Position numbers and translations under genes: made by a program
The notes under the pieces: generated by a model
Database searches by the model: none
What the model saw: only the letters and a program-made list of their open reading frames with translations
Told to the model about the DNA's origin: nothing
Assembly: GCA_963715045.1 (NCBI GenBank)
Contig: CAVQRC010000026.1
Location: 124,001-188,000, forward strand
From: CAVQRC01 sp963715045
Lineage (GTDB): Bacteria > Planctomycetota > Planctomycetia > Pirellulales > Lacipirellulaceae
Length of the DNA: 64,000 bases
Reading direction: 5' to 3'
Shown here: positions 34,937 through 44,002 of the stretch, in pieces
How the letters are laid out: the number at the start of each line of letters is the position of its first letter
Position numbering within the stretch: the stretch's first letter is position 1

Positions 34937-36082
34937 CTAGCGGGGCCAGGCGCGGATCGCGGCACCAATCAACCAGTTGGTCTGATCCGGCATCCGATCC
35001 TGGTGGATGGCGAAGAAGTACATGCCGCCGAGCTTTTCTTCCCGAGCCCACGTCGCCTTGCGGAACACAGAATTCCGATCGTCGTAGGCGACGACTTCGT
35101 TGGCGGCGGGAGCAAAGAGCCAGGGCACATGGGCGTCGTGGTCCCAGCGGGCCGCCCAACCCTCGTCGATGAGGGTGCGAAGGTGCGTGAACGGGATCAC
35201 GGCATGACGCTCGCGAAGGTCGGTATCGAGTGCTACGAAGGGCCGCTGGGCGGGAAAGCTTCGCCCGAAGCAGGCGATGCCAATGCAGAGCTGTTTCTTG
35301 GGGATCCCCTTGCGGCGGTTCCAGTAGTCCACCACGTACTTGACGTTTCGCCAACGTCGCTCGGGATCACCGGGCGAGGGTAGCAGTGGGGCGTGATGCC
35401 CGGCGTAACGTGACCAGGGTCCGGCCAGGTCATAAGCCTGGACGTTGATGAAGTCGCAGTTTTCGGCGAGCACCTGTCCGTCGACCCATTGTCCAAAGTG
35501 GGCCTGTGCACCCGCGCTGACCGCAGCGGAGAGCTGGTACTTTCGTCCATCACCGAGACGGGCAGCCAGGGCGTCGAGGCCTTGGCGAAACTGGCGAATC
35601 AGTTGCCCGAAGTGCTGGCCGGACTCTTCCGACCGGGGTGAGAGCCAATCGACATCGACCCCGTCATAGCCGTGTTCCTGCACGATCGCGAGAACATCCT
35701 GGACATACTTGCCGCGTCTCGCTGGGTCGCTGCTGATGGCCTCGAACCGGCCGACGCTTTGCCGGCCGCCAAGGCTCAGCATGACGCGAACTTCCCGCTG
35801 GTGCGCCGCAGCGACCAGTTCGCTGCTTGGCAGGCCGTCGGTCACGGCGATCTCGCCTTTCTCGTCCAGTTCGAGGTAGGCGTGTGCGAGATGGGTCAAT
35901 TGATGCCAGGGAACTTCGGTGAGCGGAAATTCGACACTTGCGAGGTAATAACCCATCGCGATCCGACTTGGGGGCGGGGATGAGGTCAAGGGCTGTCCGT
36001 GACCTGCTTTCGCAATCGTCAGGAGGACCGTGATCGCGATGGCCAGCCAGGTCGTCGAATGCTTCACCAGGAGCCTCTCCAT
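34937..36082 (-). CDS. Secreted GH18 (chitinase-like) protein lacking catalytic Glu
   Basis: 381 residues from ATG 36082. Signal peptide (TTWLAIAITVLLTIAKAGHG, near 9-28). TIM-barrel GH18 landmarks: MGYYLASVEFPLTEVPWHQL (strand 1); VRVMLSLGGRQSVGRFEAIS (the SxGG motif); YDGVDVDWLSPRSEE (the DGxDxDxE motif); FINVQAYDLAGPWSRYAGHH; and the last strand MYFFAIHQDRMPDQTNWLIG. In the catalytic motif the Glu that donates the proton is replaced by Leu (DVDWLSP). The two preceding Asp are kept. It is therefore more likely a carbohydrate-binding, chitinase-like lectin than a hydrolase. Confidence 0.85.
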   Translation of the reverse strand: MERLLVKHSTTWLAIAITVLLTIAKAGHGQPLTSSPPPSRIAMGYYLASVEFPLTEVPWHQLTHLAHAYLELDEKGEIAVTDGLPSSELVAAAHQREVRVMLSLGGRQSVGRFEAISSDPARRGKYVQDVLAIVQEHGYDGVDVDWLSPRSEESGQHFGQLIRQFRQGLDALAARLGDGRKYQLSAAVSAGAQAHFGQWVDGQVLAENCDFINVQAYDLAGPWSRYAGHHAPLLPSPGDPERRWRNVKYVVDYWNRRKGIPKKQLCIGIACFGRSFPAQRPFVALDTDLRERHAVIPFTHLRTLIDEGWAARWDHDAHVPWLFAPAANEVVAYDDRNSVFRKATWAREEKLGGMYFFAIHQDRMPDQTNWLIGAAIRAWPR

Positions 36083-36175
36083 GGTATGGGTCACACGCTT
36101 GCCGCATTGCACACGATCGCCATGACGGGCAGGGCACAAGTTAGAGGATTGGCGTTTCCCGACCCGCGTGTTTCG

Positions 36176-36595
36176 CTATTTGGCCGTTGAGGCAAAAAAC
36201 GATTCTCGCGTCGCAGGGTCGAGGCAACACAATGCGATCCTGCCCCCCTTGTGTCGGAGATTCTGGTTCAACAGGACCAGGGAGGCAATGCACTCCGGAG
36301 AAAACGATTTGACGCCCGTGAAATCCAGCAGGACTTTGCCACCCCGCTCCATGCCATCGGCGAGTTGCGAGAGATCGCGGCCCAGGTCAGTCACGTTGTC
36401 TTTTCCGAAATCCTCGGCATTCTTGAACTCGACCCGGGTGATCGTCGCGGAACAAGTAACAACCAGGTACTTGAAGGTTTGCGAGTCACCGACGGATGAT
36501 TCGGTCGCCTGACCCGTGGCCTTGGGTTTCAAGGCCAGACAGGCCTCTTCGAAAAAATCGTACATCTCGAACACTCGGTGGCGATACTTTGCCAT
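36176..36595 (-). CDS. STAS-domain protein
   Basis: 139 residues. The STAS fold covers about 45-139: ATITRVEFKNAEDFGKDNVT; then GKVLLDFTGVKSFSPECIAS; then LVLLNQNLRHKGGRIALCCL. The FTGVKSFSPECIASL segment corresponds to the SpoIIAA loop that holds the phosphorylated Ser. Likely an anti-sigma-factor antagonist or other partner-switching protein. No anti-sigma kinase or sigma factor is adjacent. Isolated, with repeat copies F and G just upstream. Confidence 0.85.
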   Translation of the reverse strand: MAKYRHRVFEMYDFFEEACLALKPKATGQATESSVGDSQTFKYLVVTCSATITRVEFKNAEDFGKDNVTDLGRDLSQLADGMERGGKVLLDFTGVKSFSPECIASLVLLNQNLRHKGGRIALCCLDPATRESFFASTAK

Positions 36596-36668
36596 TTCGC
36601 GGGTCTCCTCTCTTCACAGCGCGTCGCGGCGTGGATCGCCGCGGCGAACGGAATTCAAAACTTGGAAC

Positions 36669-36743
36669 GTATCCCAAAACCTACGTGAACGTGTCCGTCG
36701 GCCGGGGAATTCGGTTGCTGAAATTTGTTTGGGGATCGGCTCT
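36669..36743 (+). repeat. 75-bp interspersed element, copy F
   Basis: GTATCCCAAAACCTACGTG, centre GTCGGCCGGGGAATTCGGTT, end TTTGGGGATCGGCTCT. Head-to-tail with copy G, five bases apart, upstream of the STAS gene. Confidence 0.85.
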
Positions 36744-36748
36744 AACAA

Positions 36749-36824
36749 CCTATCCCAGAACCTCAATGAACGTATCCCAGGGCCGGGGAACTCGGTTGCG
36801 GCAGCCAATCTTGGGATCGGCTCT
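36749..36824 (+). repeat. 75-bp interspersed element, copy G
   Basis: CCTATCCCAGAACCTCAATG, centre CAGGGCCGGGGAACTCGGTT, end CAATCTTGGGATCGGCTCT. Second unit of the tandem pair. The rest of the 36825-37033 gap holds nothing I recognise. Confidence 0.85.
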
Positions 36825-37033
36825 CAATGGGCAGTCAAATCGAACCGCTTTTATGATCGCCCATTTCCTTCGCGGCACATACGCCGCAAAGGACGAGATT
36901 TCAGTTAGCCGCGAGCTTGCCCAGAGGGTCTCTGCTAGGATCGGTACCCCAGCGGTCGGTACCGGCCAGCTACCGCAGCGAGCGCGACCAGGAAGTTCGC
37001 ACGATCCAAGATTCCCCAGTCTAAAGCGGCTGA

Positions 37034-37352
37034 CTATCCCGCATCCTCAGAAGGCGGTTCCAACCGAAGCCCGAGGGTCGGAATCGCAGACAACAGGCTG
37101 ATGAGCTTACGGTGAGAAAGTTGCGACCCGTAAGCGACCCGAAAAATGCACTGTGGCGGATCCAGCACTTCCAGGATGGGCTCGCTCGTCTTGAACACGA
37201 ACACACTGCTGAGGCTTACGAGGATCTGCCGGGCGATGTCCATGGTTTCGACCCGGATTCGGCAGGCGAACCCTTCTTCTCTGATCGAGACCGCGTTTCG
37301 GGTGTTGTTTGGCGTGGAACTATTCCTCCGACTTGAGATGGCTGCCACCCAT
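37034..37352 (-). CDS. Small protein of unknown function, N-terminal frameshift
   Basis: The listed frame starts with GTG 37348. A far better start is ATG 37352 with GGAGGAGG five bases upstream; it reads MGGSHLKSEE and then stops. Dropping one T after the GAA codon joins it to the long frame: SSTPNNTRNAVSIREEGFAC, then RIRVETMDIARQILVSLSSV. The 105-residue product has no signal or membrane segment. It contains VFKTSEPILEVLDPPQCIFR and ends TLGLRLEPPSEDAG. Family unknown. The strong Shine-Dalgarno and continuous sense make it a real gene. Confidence 0.5.
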
Positions 37353-37661
37353 TTGATCCTCCTCCGGTTGCCGATGGAGTTGCTGGGTATGCAGCTACAA
37401 ATATTGTATCTGCATTGGGGTTTTGAGCAAGGTCTGACAGGTGGTTTCCGGGACGCGGGGAGGGGTTCGAGGAGCGGCCGCCTTGGCTGTGGGCCGCGGA
37501 AATATCGTTAACATTCCCCACACAGTCAGAGTCATCTGCGGTTCGATACGAGGCGGACGAATCTGGCGATAAAGTATGTCGCGGCTCCGTCGCGGGTGGC
37601 GAATGGAGAGCTAGAGAGTCCCATTTGGCGGGTGTGTCAGTCAGCTCGGAGATCGGTGTTT
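37353..37661. other. Divergent intergenic region, nothing identified
   Basis: Between the small minus-strand gene and the FAD oxidoreductase. Promoters for both should lie here. An A/T-rich patch occurs near 37395-37425 (CAAATATTGTATCTGC). No repeat element, hairpin terminator or RNA was seen. Confidence 0.4.
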
Positions 37662-39302
37662 ATGGCCGAAGGCAGCAAATACGATTGCGTGGTGATCGGA
37701 GGAGGCCATAACGGGCTGGTCTGTGCGGCCTATCTGGCCAAGGCAGGGCTCTCGGTATGTGTTGTTGAGCGGCGGCACGTGTTGGGCGGTTGCGCGGCGA
37801 CGGAACCGCTGTGGCCGGGTTTCAAAGTCTCGACGGCGGCCTACGTGGTAAGCCTGTTTCTGCCTGCCATCATTCGGGAGTTGCGCCTGAGGCATTACGG
37901 TTTGAAGATACTGCCCCGCTCCCCTTCGTCCTTCACGCCGCTTCCGGACGGTCGCAGTCTGCTGCTGGGCCCTGACGAGGCCCTGTGCCAGCGGGAACTT
38001 CGCAAGTTCAGCGACCGCGATGCCGACGCTTACCCGCGTTACGAGGCGTTGCTGGAACGCGTTGCCGCGGTTCTCGAGCCCACTCTGTCGCGGGCCGCAC
38101 CCGACCCGCTGCCTCTCCCGGCCGCGTGGCGAAAGATCGGCGTCGCCAAGAAACTTCGCGACGCTCGAAAGATGTGGGATCTCTACCAGGCGATGCAAAG
38201 ACTGGGCGGCGACCTCCCCGAAGCGGTCGAGTTGCTCACCGGCGCCGCCCGTCCAATCCTCGACCGCTGGTTCGAAACCGACGCCCTGAAGGCGACGCTG
38301 GCGACCGACGCGATTATCGGAGCGTTCCTCTCGATCAGTTCGCCCGGCAGCGCCTACGTGCTGCTCCACCATGTGATGGGAGAAGCGGGAGGCGCCCGCG
38401 GCGTCTGGGGTTATGTTGCCGGGGGGATGGGACAGTTGTCCGAGGCGATTGCCGCGGCCGCCACCGACATGGGCGTCGAGATCCGCCGCGAGGCGCCCGT
38501 GCGCTCGATTCGCGAGGCCGGCGGTAAGGTTTCGGGCGTTGTCCTGGAGGATGGTACCGTGCTCGAGTCGCGGCTCGTTGCTTCCAGCGTTGACGCCCAT
38601 CTGACGTTCGAACGCTTTCTCACCCCCGACGCTTTGCCGGCCCAATTTCGCGAAGCGGTCCGCCGCATCGACTACGCCTCGGCGTCGGCCAAGGTCAATC
38701 TGGCCCTGGGAGAACCGCCCCGCTTTACCTGCATCCCCGAAGACGCTGCGCGGAGCGGGTGCGGGCCGCATCACCATGGAACCATGCACATTTCGCCGAC
38801 GCTCGACTATCTCGAGCGGGGCTACGACGACGCCAAATATGGCCGCCCGAGCCGCGACCCGATCCTCGAAATCACGATGCCGACCAGCGTCGACGACTCG
38901 ATCGCGCCTCCCGGCAAGCACATTCTGAGCATGTTCGTTCAATACGCTCCGTATCAACTGGCTCCCGAAGAAGGTGACTGGGACTCCATCAAAGAAGCGT
39001 TTGCCGATCGCTGCGTCGCGGCGCTGGCCGAATACGCCCCGAATGTCCCCTCTGCGATCGAGCATCGACAGGTACTCAGCCCGCTCGACCTGGAACGCAC
39101 CTTCGGCATCACGGGCGGCAACATCATGCAGGGCGCGATGAATGCCGACCAACTGTTTTGCTTTCGCCCGGTCGCCGGCTGGGCGGACCACCGCACGCCC
39201 GTCGCGGGACTCTATCTGTGCGGCGCGGCAAGCCATCCGGGGGGCGGAGTGATGGGAGCGTGCGGACGAAACGCGGCCGCCGAGATCCTCCGCGACTGGT
39301 AA
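37662..39302 (+). CDS. FAD-dependent oxidoreductase, phytoene-desaturase/PYROXD2-like
   Basis: 546 residues from ATG 37662 (MAEGSKYDCVVIGGGHNGLV). The N-terminal FAD-binding motif is CVVIGGGHNGLVCAAYLAKA with VVERRHVLGGCAATE. A family block is ILRSPSS-like (LPRSPSSFTPLPDGRSLLLG). GVWGYVAGGMGQLSEAIAAA and the C-terminal FAD block GLYLCGAASHPGGGVMGACG complete the fold. The family is called pyridine nucleotide-disulphide oxidoreductase domain 2-like; it also resembles carotenoid desaturases. Substrate not known. It stands alone; sufU follows 259 bases later. Confidence 0.85.
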   Translation: MAEGSKYDCVVIGGGHNGLVCAAYLAKAGLSVCVVERRHVLGGCAATEPLWPGFKVSTAAYVVSLFLPAIIRELRLRHYGLKILPRSPSSFTPLPDGRSLLLGPDEALCQRELRKFSDRDADAYPRYEALLERVAAVLEPTLSRAAPDPLPLPAAWRKIGVAKKLRDARKMWDLYQAMQRLGGDLPEAVELLTGAARPILDRWFETDALKATLATDAIIGAFLSISSPGSAYVLLHHVMGEAGGARGVWGYVAGGMGQLSEAIAAAATDMGVEIRREAPVRSIREAGGKVSGVVLEDGTVLESRLVASSVDAHLTFERFLTPDALPAQFREAVRRIDYASASAKVNLALGEPPRFTCIPEDAARSGCGPHHHGTMHISPTLDYLERGYDDAKYGRPSRDPILEITMPTSVDDSIAPPGKHILSMFVQYAPYQLAPEEGDWDSIKEAFADRCVAALAEYAPNVPSAIEHRQVLSPLDLERTFGITGGNIMQGAMNADQLFCFRPVAGWADHRTPVAGLYLCGAASHPGGGVMGACGRNAAAEILRDW

Positions 39303-39561
39303 CTCCCGCCACGCATATTCGAACCCCGGCAGCCGCCCTGGGCAGCCCGCGAATCGCCCGCGGTCACACCCCCGCGCGACCCACGCGAATACCCGCGGCG
39401 TGACCAATCGCGCTGTCGGCGGGGGGTCCCTCGCGGTCGCGCCGCGGGGCACCACCGCGCGGCCGCAACCATCGCTGCTGCCGCTTGTTCGGGCCTACCC
39501 TGCCTTCTAGACTGACTTGGCACCCCCCCTTCCCGAGCAGCCACCCTAGCTGAGCAGGTCG

Positions 39562-39978
39562 ATGCGAAGCGAAGAAGAGATCTACCAGGAACACATCCTG
39601 GATCACTACGAAGATCCGTTTCACCGCGGATCCCTCCCCTCTGCCACGCACGCGGATGAGGACAAGAATCCCCTCTGCGGGGATGTCGTCCGCATCGAAC
39701 TGCAACTCGACGAACAGGGACGTGTTGCCGACATCTATTTCCAGGGAGAAGGATGTGTCATCAGCCAGGCTTCCGCCTCGATGCTCGCCGAACAGGTGTA
39801 CGGCAAGAACGTCGAAGACATCAAAAAGTTTTCGGCGGCGGAAATGCTCGAGCTGTATGGCCCGCGACTGACCCCCAATCGGCAGAAGTGCTGTCTGCTC
39901 TCCTGGAAAGTGCTTCAGTCGGCCGTCCACTCACCCCTCGGCGGCGGGACCGACCATCCACTCGAGGAACATCCTTGA
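39562..39978 (+). CDS. sufU: Fe-S cluster scaffold / sulfur-transfer protein SufU
   Basis: 138 residues. NifU/IscU-like N-terminal fold: YQEHILDHYEDPFHRGSLPS; first Cys in NPLCGDVVRIE; second in YFQGEGCVISQASASMLAEQ; third in NRQKCCLLSWKVLQSAV. The Asp after the first Cys (CGD) fits zinc-bound SufU. The usual single Cys near the end is a Cys pair here. The spacing between the second and third Cys has the SufU-type insert. It accepts persulfide sulfur from SufS, whose gene starts eight bases later. The gene order (scaffold before desulfurase) is the reverse of the common Firmicutes order. Confidence 0.88.
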   Translation: MRSEEEIYQEHILDHYEDPFHRGSLPSATHADEDKNPLCGDVVRIELQLDEQGRVADIYFQGEGCVISQASASMLAEQVYGKNVEDIKKFSAAEMLELYGPRLTPNRQKCCLLSWKVLQSAVHSPLGGGTDHPLEEHP

Positions 39979-39986
39979 AGAACCCC

Positions 39987-41325
39987 ATGACCCTCGATAC
40001 CAACCCCGCGCTGATTTCGGAGCCGGTCGCCACCCCTCGGACCCAGGCAGACTTCTCCGCCGACCTGCTGCCGGCGTCGTTGCGGGACGACTTCCCGATC
40101 CTCGCCCAATGCGTTCACGGCGATCGACCGCTCGATCTTTCTGGATAGTGCGGCCAGTTCCCAGCGACCGCGTGCCGTGATCGACACGATTCGTCGCGTT
40201 TATGAACGCGATTATGCCAATGTCCATCGCGGCATCCACGTTCTCAGTGAACGCTCGACCGACCAGTACGAACATGCGCGGCGACGCGTGGCAGAGTTCA
40301 TCAAGGCCTCCGACCCGGCCGAGATCATCTTCACCTCGGGAACGACCGCCGCCATCAATATGGTCGCCCGGTCCTGGGGCGACGAGTTCATCCGCGAAGG
40401 AGATGAGATTCTCCTCAACGAGATGGAGCACCATTCCAATCTCGTACCGTGGTTTCAGCTCGCAGCCCGAACCGGCGCCGTCATCCGCCACATTCCGCTC
40501 ACCGAGGATGGGCGGCTGGATCTCGAGCAGCTTCCCGCCGTCCTCCGTCCGCAGACCAAAATCGTGGCGGTGACCGCGGTCTCCAACACGCTGGGAACCA
40601 TCAATCCGGTTGCAGAGATCGTCGCGGCAGCAAAACAGGTGGGCGCGGTGACACTCGTCGATGCCGCCCAGAGTGTGCCGCACATGGCAACCGATGTGTC
40701 GGCTTCCGGTGTCGATTTCCTCGTGTTCAGTGGGCACAAGATGGTCGGGCCCTCCGGTGTCGGAGTGCTCTACGGGAGACGCGAGTTGCTGGAGCGAATG
40801 CCGCCGTTCCTCGGGGGCGGCAGCATGATTCGGGACGTATTTCTGGACGGTTTCACGCCCGCCGATCCGCCGGCTAAGTTCGAAGCCGGTACGCCCCCGA
40901 TCGCCGATGCCATCGGCCTGGCTACGGCGATCGACTACCTCGAAGGCATCGGCCTGGATGCCATCCACCGGCATGAACAGGCCGTCGTCCAATACGCCTG
41001 GCAGCAGCTTTCCGAGATCGAGGGCCTGCGTCTGCTGGGGCCTGCTCCCGAGCATCGAGCCGGATTGATCAGCTTTGTGTTGCCGCAGCCCCATGCCCAT
41101 GACATCGCGCAAGAACTCGACCGGGATGGCATTGCCGTTCGTGCCGGGCACCATTGCACTCAGCCGTTACATCGGCGACTGGGAATTACGGCCAGCACGC
41201 GGGCGAGTTTCTATCTGTACAACACGCTTGAGGAGATTGACGAACTGGCGGCCAGCATCCGTCGCGTGCGGGACAAATTTCGCCCCACGGGGCGACGGCG
41301 GCGAAAGAAGCCGGACGAGAGCTAA
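39987..41325 (+). CDS. sufS: Cysteine desulfurase SufS, one frameshift
   Basis: Start ATG 39987. First frame: MTLDTNPALISEP then DLLPASLRDDFPIL. Near 40133 one extra G shifts the frame; the next reads SIFLDSAASSQRPRAVIDTI and continues to 41325. The motifs are NVHRGIHVLSERSTDQYEHA; FTSGTTAAINMVARSWG; VSNTLGTINPV; the PLP lysine in FLVFSGHKMVGPSGVGVLYG; and the active-site Cys in VRAGHHCTQPLHRRLG. The enzyme removes sulfur from cysteine as an enzyme-bound persulfide for Fe-S assembly. Joined length is about 445 residues, with an N-terminal extension of about 30. The tail is Lys/Arg-rich. Confidence 0.92.
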
Positions 41326-41527
41326 GCGGGCCAGAAAACGGAGAGTTTTCTGCCGCCCCTGAGCAATCTCGAGCCCCTGCCGACGAATTACGTGCCGACT
41401 CCGCGGCTGTGACCGCCAGAGGGGACGATCATCGAAGCTTCGCAATAAACAGGGGACCGACGATCGTCCCAGTTGCTTTATCAAGAACCGGTTGCTTTAT
41501 CAAGAATCTGCGGCGAGGGAATCGACC

Positions 41528-41791
41528 ATGTCTGAATGTGAACTCTTTCAGCTCGTCTCTTCGAACCCGTTCGTGATCTTGGCTCAAGAGGGCTCTTCCG
41601 GCGGATTCAATTGGCTTTACATTCTCAATCCGGCCACGGTCTGGATCCTCATTCCAATCGTGGCGATCCTGTGCGGGACGGTCACCTCGATTCTCAAGAA
41701 GGTACAGAAGCATCAGGAGCGGATGGCGATGATCCACTCCGGGATGCACCCCGACTTCCCGCCGGGTGAAGAACCGAAGGAAGACGTTTGA
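41528..41791 (+). CDS. Small single-span membrane protein
   Basis: 87 residues from ATG 41528 (MSECELFQLVSSNPFVILAQ). One membrane helix (VWILIPIVAILCGTVTSIL, about 38-56), followed by a charged helix KKVQKHQERMAMIHSGMHPD and an acidic end. The HQERMAMIHSGMHPD motif resembles small membrane proteins near envelope-stress genes, but I do not assign a family. 180 bases before the acyltransferase gene, same strand. Confidence 0.65.
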   Translation: MSECELFQLVSSNPFVILAQEGSSGGFNWLYILNPATVWILIPIVAILCGTVTSILKKVQKHQERMAMIHSGMHPDFPPGEEPKEDV

Positions 41792-41971
41792 ACCCGATGT
41801 CGAGTTGAGTGCCCAGGATCCGATGCCGCTGAAAGTCATTTCCGGAGACCAGACGGGCGTTGACAAGAGTCTCGTAGATCACGACAACGGGCACCCGCGA
41901 GGCGGCTCCGCACCACGGCCTTGGGAGGTCTCCGAGGGTAGAACCGCTGGCGACGTCGCGAGTTCAAGATC

Positions 41972-42826
41972 ATGGACCCCACGCTAGCATCTGAGCCGCC
42001 GTCGCTCCCGCCCGCGGAAGCGGCGGCCGCGTATCTCGCCGCCGAGGCCGACGGCAGCTATCGGACCTCGCCCCAACGGCGGAAATGGTGGGGCCGCCCG
42101 TTCCCCTCGCTGGCGTATCACAGCCAGTTCGCCCGCATCGTGTTTCACTCCGCCTGGCTCGCAAAACGCGGACACTACGACGACGTGGCATGGAGCAAGA
42201 GCAGCCTGGCCGTCGTACGCGCCCTGGAGCGAGTCGGCGTCCATTTCGAGATCACCGGGATCGACCACCTGCACGGTGCACGCCCGCCCTTCCTTGTCGT
42301 CGCGAATCACATGAGCACGCTCGAGACGACCTGCCTCCCCTGCATGATCCTTCCCCGCCCGGTGACGTTCGTGGTCAAAGAGTCGCTCCTGGAGTACCCG
42401 GTTTTCAAACACGTGATGCGGTCCCGCGATCCAATCGCCGTCACCCAGACCAATCCGCGGCAGGATTTGAAGGCCATGCTGGAGGGTGGCCTGGAGCGGC
42501 TCGAGCGGGGGATTTCACTCGTGGTCTTTCCCGAGGGCGAGCGGACCGCCAAGTTCGAACGCCGGCGGTTCAACTCCATCGGGGTCAAGCTGGCCAGTCG
42601 CGGCGGCGTGCCGATCGTTCCTCTGGCGATCGACAGCCGGGCCTGGGGGCGGGGGCGTTACTTCTCCGACCTTGGCAAGATCGATCCGAGCCGTAACGTG
42701 CATTTCGCGTTCGGCCCTCCGCTCGAAGTGTCGGGTCGAGGGACCGACGAGCACACAGCCATCGTGGACTTCATCCAGGCACATTTGAACCGCTGGGACC
42801 CGCAACACGAAATCCATGTGGCCTAG
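41972..42826 (+). CDS. plsC: 1-acylglycerol-3-phosphate acyltransferase-like (PlsC family)
   Basis: 284 residues. Acyltransferase motifs: FLVVANHMSTLETTCLPCM (motif I, with Glu where NHxxxxD has Asp); VVKESLLEYPVFKHVM (motif II); SLVVFPEGERTAKFERRRFN (motif III); GGVPIVPLAID (motif IV). It transfers an acyl chain to a lysophospholipid in membrane lipid synthesis. The Asp-to-Glu change in motif I is unusual and could affect activity or substrate. No clear membrane segment at the N-terminus. Its stop codon overlaps that of the truncated radical-SAM gene on the other strand (CTAG). Confidence 0.85.
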   Translation: MDPTLASEPPSLPPAEAAAAYLAAEADGSYRTSPQRRKWWGRPFPSLAYHSQFARIVFHSAWLAKRGHYDDVAWSKSSLAVVRALERVGVHFEITGIDHLHGARPPFLVVANHMSTLETTCLPCMILPRPVTFVVKESLLEYPVFKHVMRSRDPIAVTQTNPRQDLKAMLEGGLERLERGISLVVFPEGERTAKFERRRFNSIGVKLASRGGVPIVPLAIDSRAWGRGRYFSDLGKIDPSRNVHFAFGPPLEVSGRGTDEHTAIVDFIQAHLNRWDPQHEIHVA

Positions 42827-43134
42827 TGTTTGACGACGATCTTCGTTTCGAAGTCGAGACCCGCATTGAAGCCGAGAAACTCGTGTCCGGGACGGGCGTA
42901 GCAGTACGCACAGCCGTGACTGCAACCGCGGTAGGGGTTCAAGCTGTAGCGAAAGGGAATGTCTGGCGAACGATTCTCCGAGACGATGGTCTCGGACGAG
43001 TCCGTGAGGTACTCGATCTGGCGATTGGTCAGCGTGGCCAGATACTCCTGATCCCATTGGAGATGCTCGAGATCCGAGTGGCGACGAACCGGCTCGAATC
43101 GATTCGGCGGATCGATGTTGGATCCATGACGCAT
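42823..43134 (-). pseudogene. Truncated radical-SAM protein (PA0069 / spore-photoproduct-lyase-like)
   Basis: 103 residues, only the N-terminal third of a protein usually about 350 long. It begins MRHGSNIDPPNRFEPVRRHS. The cluster motif CSHGCAYCYARPGHEFLGFN is intact and in the family context SLNPYRGCSHGC. The frame ends KIVVKH-stop, just where the family normally continues into the rest of the barrel. The downstream DNA (lower coordinates) is the complete plsC gene, so the missing part is not simply out of frame. This is a real deletion junction or a misassembly, and an active enzyme is unlikely. Confidence 0.75.
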
Positions 43135-43333
43135 GGAAGTGCCTGGCGGGCGAAGATGACGGCCACGGAAGCGGTACTGACCGGATCATTCTACCGATGA
43201 TGTCGTTGCTCCCAAGGTCGGGGACGGGCAGAATGAGTCGCGCGGCGCGAGACCCCGCGACGTTTCGCAGCGCGAAGCGTTTCGGCCGCGCGACGTGCGG
43301 AGTCTTGCCGAGTCTGACCTGGGTGGTTTCCCG

Positions 43334-44002
43334 ATGTGGTGGCGCAAAAACCCGCGAACTGATGCCTACGGGATCGCCCGGCAGGAAATGGTCGCGGGGC
43401 AACTTAAGCGACGAGGGATTCAGGATCCGCGCGTCCTGGCGGCGATGGGTCAGGTTCCGCGGGAGTTGTTCGTCCCGGCGTCGGTTCGCGAGCGGAGTTA
43501 TGACGACGGACCGCTGGCGATCGGTTGCGGGCAGACGATTTCGCAGCCGTACGTCGTGGCATTCATGGCCGAGGCGTTGCAATTGACGGGTACCGAACGG
43601 GTCCTGGAAGTCGGCACGGGATCCGGCTACGGGGCTGCGGTGTTGTCGTTCTTGGCGGCCGAGGTCCATACGATCGAGCGGATCGCGGAGCTGGCCGCGA
43701 TGGGAACCTCGGCCCTGCGGGATGCGGGCTGCCACAACGTCACCGTCCACGTGGGCGACGGCTCGCTGGGAGCACAGGCGTATGCCCCGTTCGATGCGAT
43801 CTGCGTCACGGCCGCGGCGCCGGATCTGCCGAGCGGGTGTGGCGACCAACTTGCCGAACAGGGGCGGATCGTGATTCCGATTGGCGGTGACGAAGGCCAG
43901 ACCATGTACCGCTTCGTCAAGCATGACGGCGAACTGGTGCGTGAGTCGCTGGGCCAGTTCTCGTTCGTGCCGCTGATTGGAAAGGCCGCCTGGCCTGGCT
44001 AG
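43334..44002 (+). CDS. pcm: Protein-L-isoaspartate O-methyltransferase
   Basis: 222 residues from ATG 43334 (MWWRKNPRTDAYGIARQEMV); a GTG at 43295 would add 13. Motifs: VPRELFVPASVRERSYDDGP, GCGQTISQPYVVAFMAEALQ, the SAM-binding VLEVGTGSGYGAAVLSFLAA, VHVGDGSLGAQAYAPFDAIC, and the C-terminal LGQFSFVPLIGKAAW. It methylates isoaspartyl residues in aged proteins so they can be repaired. Length and motifs are standard. The stop is adjacent to the end of the convergent Uma2 gene. Confidence 0.93.
   Translation: MWWRKNPRTDAYGIARQEMVAGQLKRRGIQDPRVLAAMGQVPRELFVPASVRERSYDDGPLAIGCGQTISQPYVVAFMAEALQLTGTERVLEVGTGSGYGAAVLSFLAAEVHTIERIAELAAMGTSALRDAGCHNVTVHVGDGSLGAQAYAPFDAICVTAAAPDLPSGCGDQLAEQGRIVIPIGGDEGQTMYRFVKHDGELVRESLGQFSFVPLIGKAAWPG

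Noticed and set aside
39303..39561. Coding sequence between the FAD oxidoreductase and sufU
   Set aside because: GC-rich readings in several frames but no start signal or motif.
30276..41325. Programmed +1 frameshifting in tpx, sufS and others
   Set aside because: The sites share no common slippery sequence or stop codon, so sequence error is the simpler explanation; kept only as an alternative.
41766..41987. ORF between the small membrane protein and plsC
   Set aside because: Overlaps the end of the upstream gene and the plsC start, has no motif and no Shine-Dalgarno.
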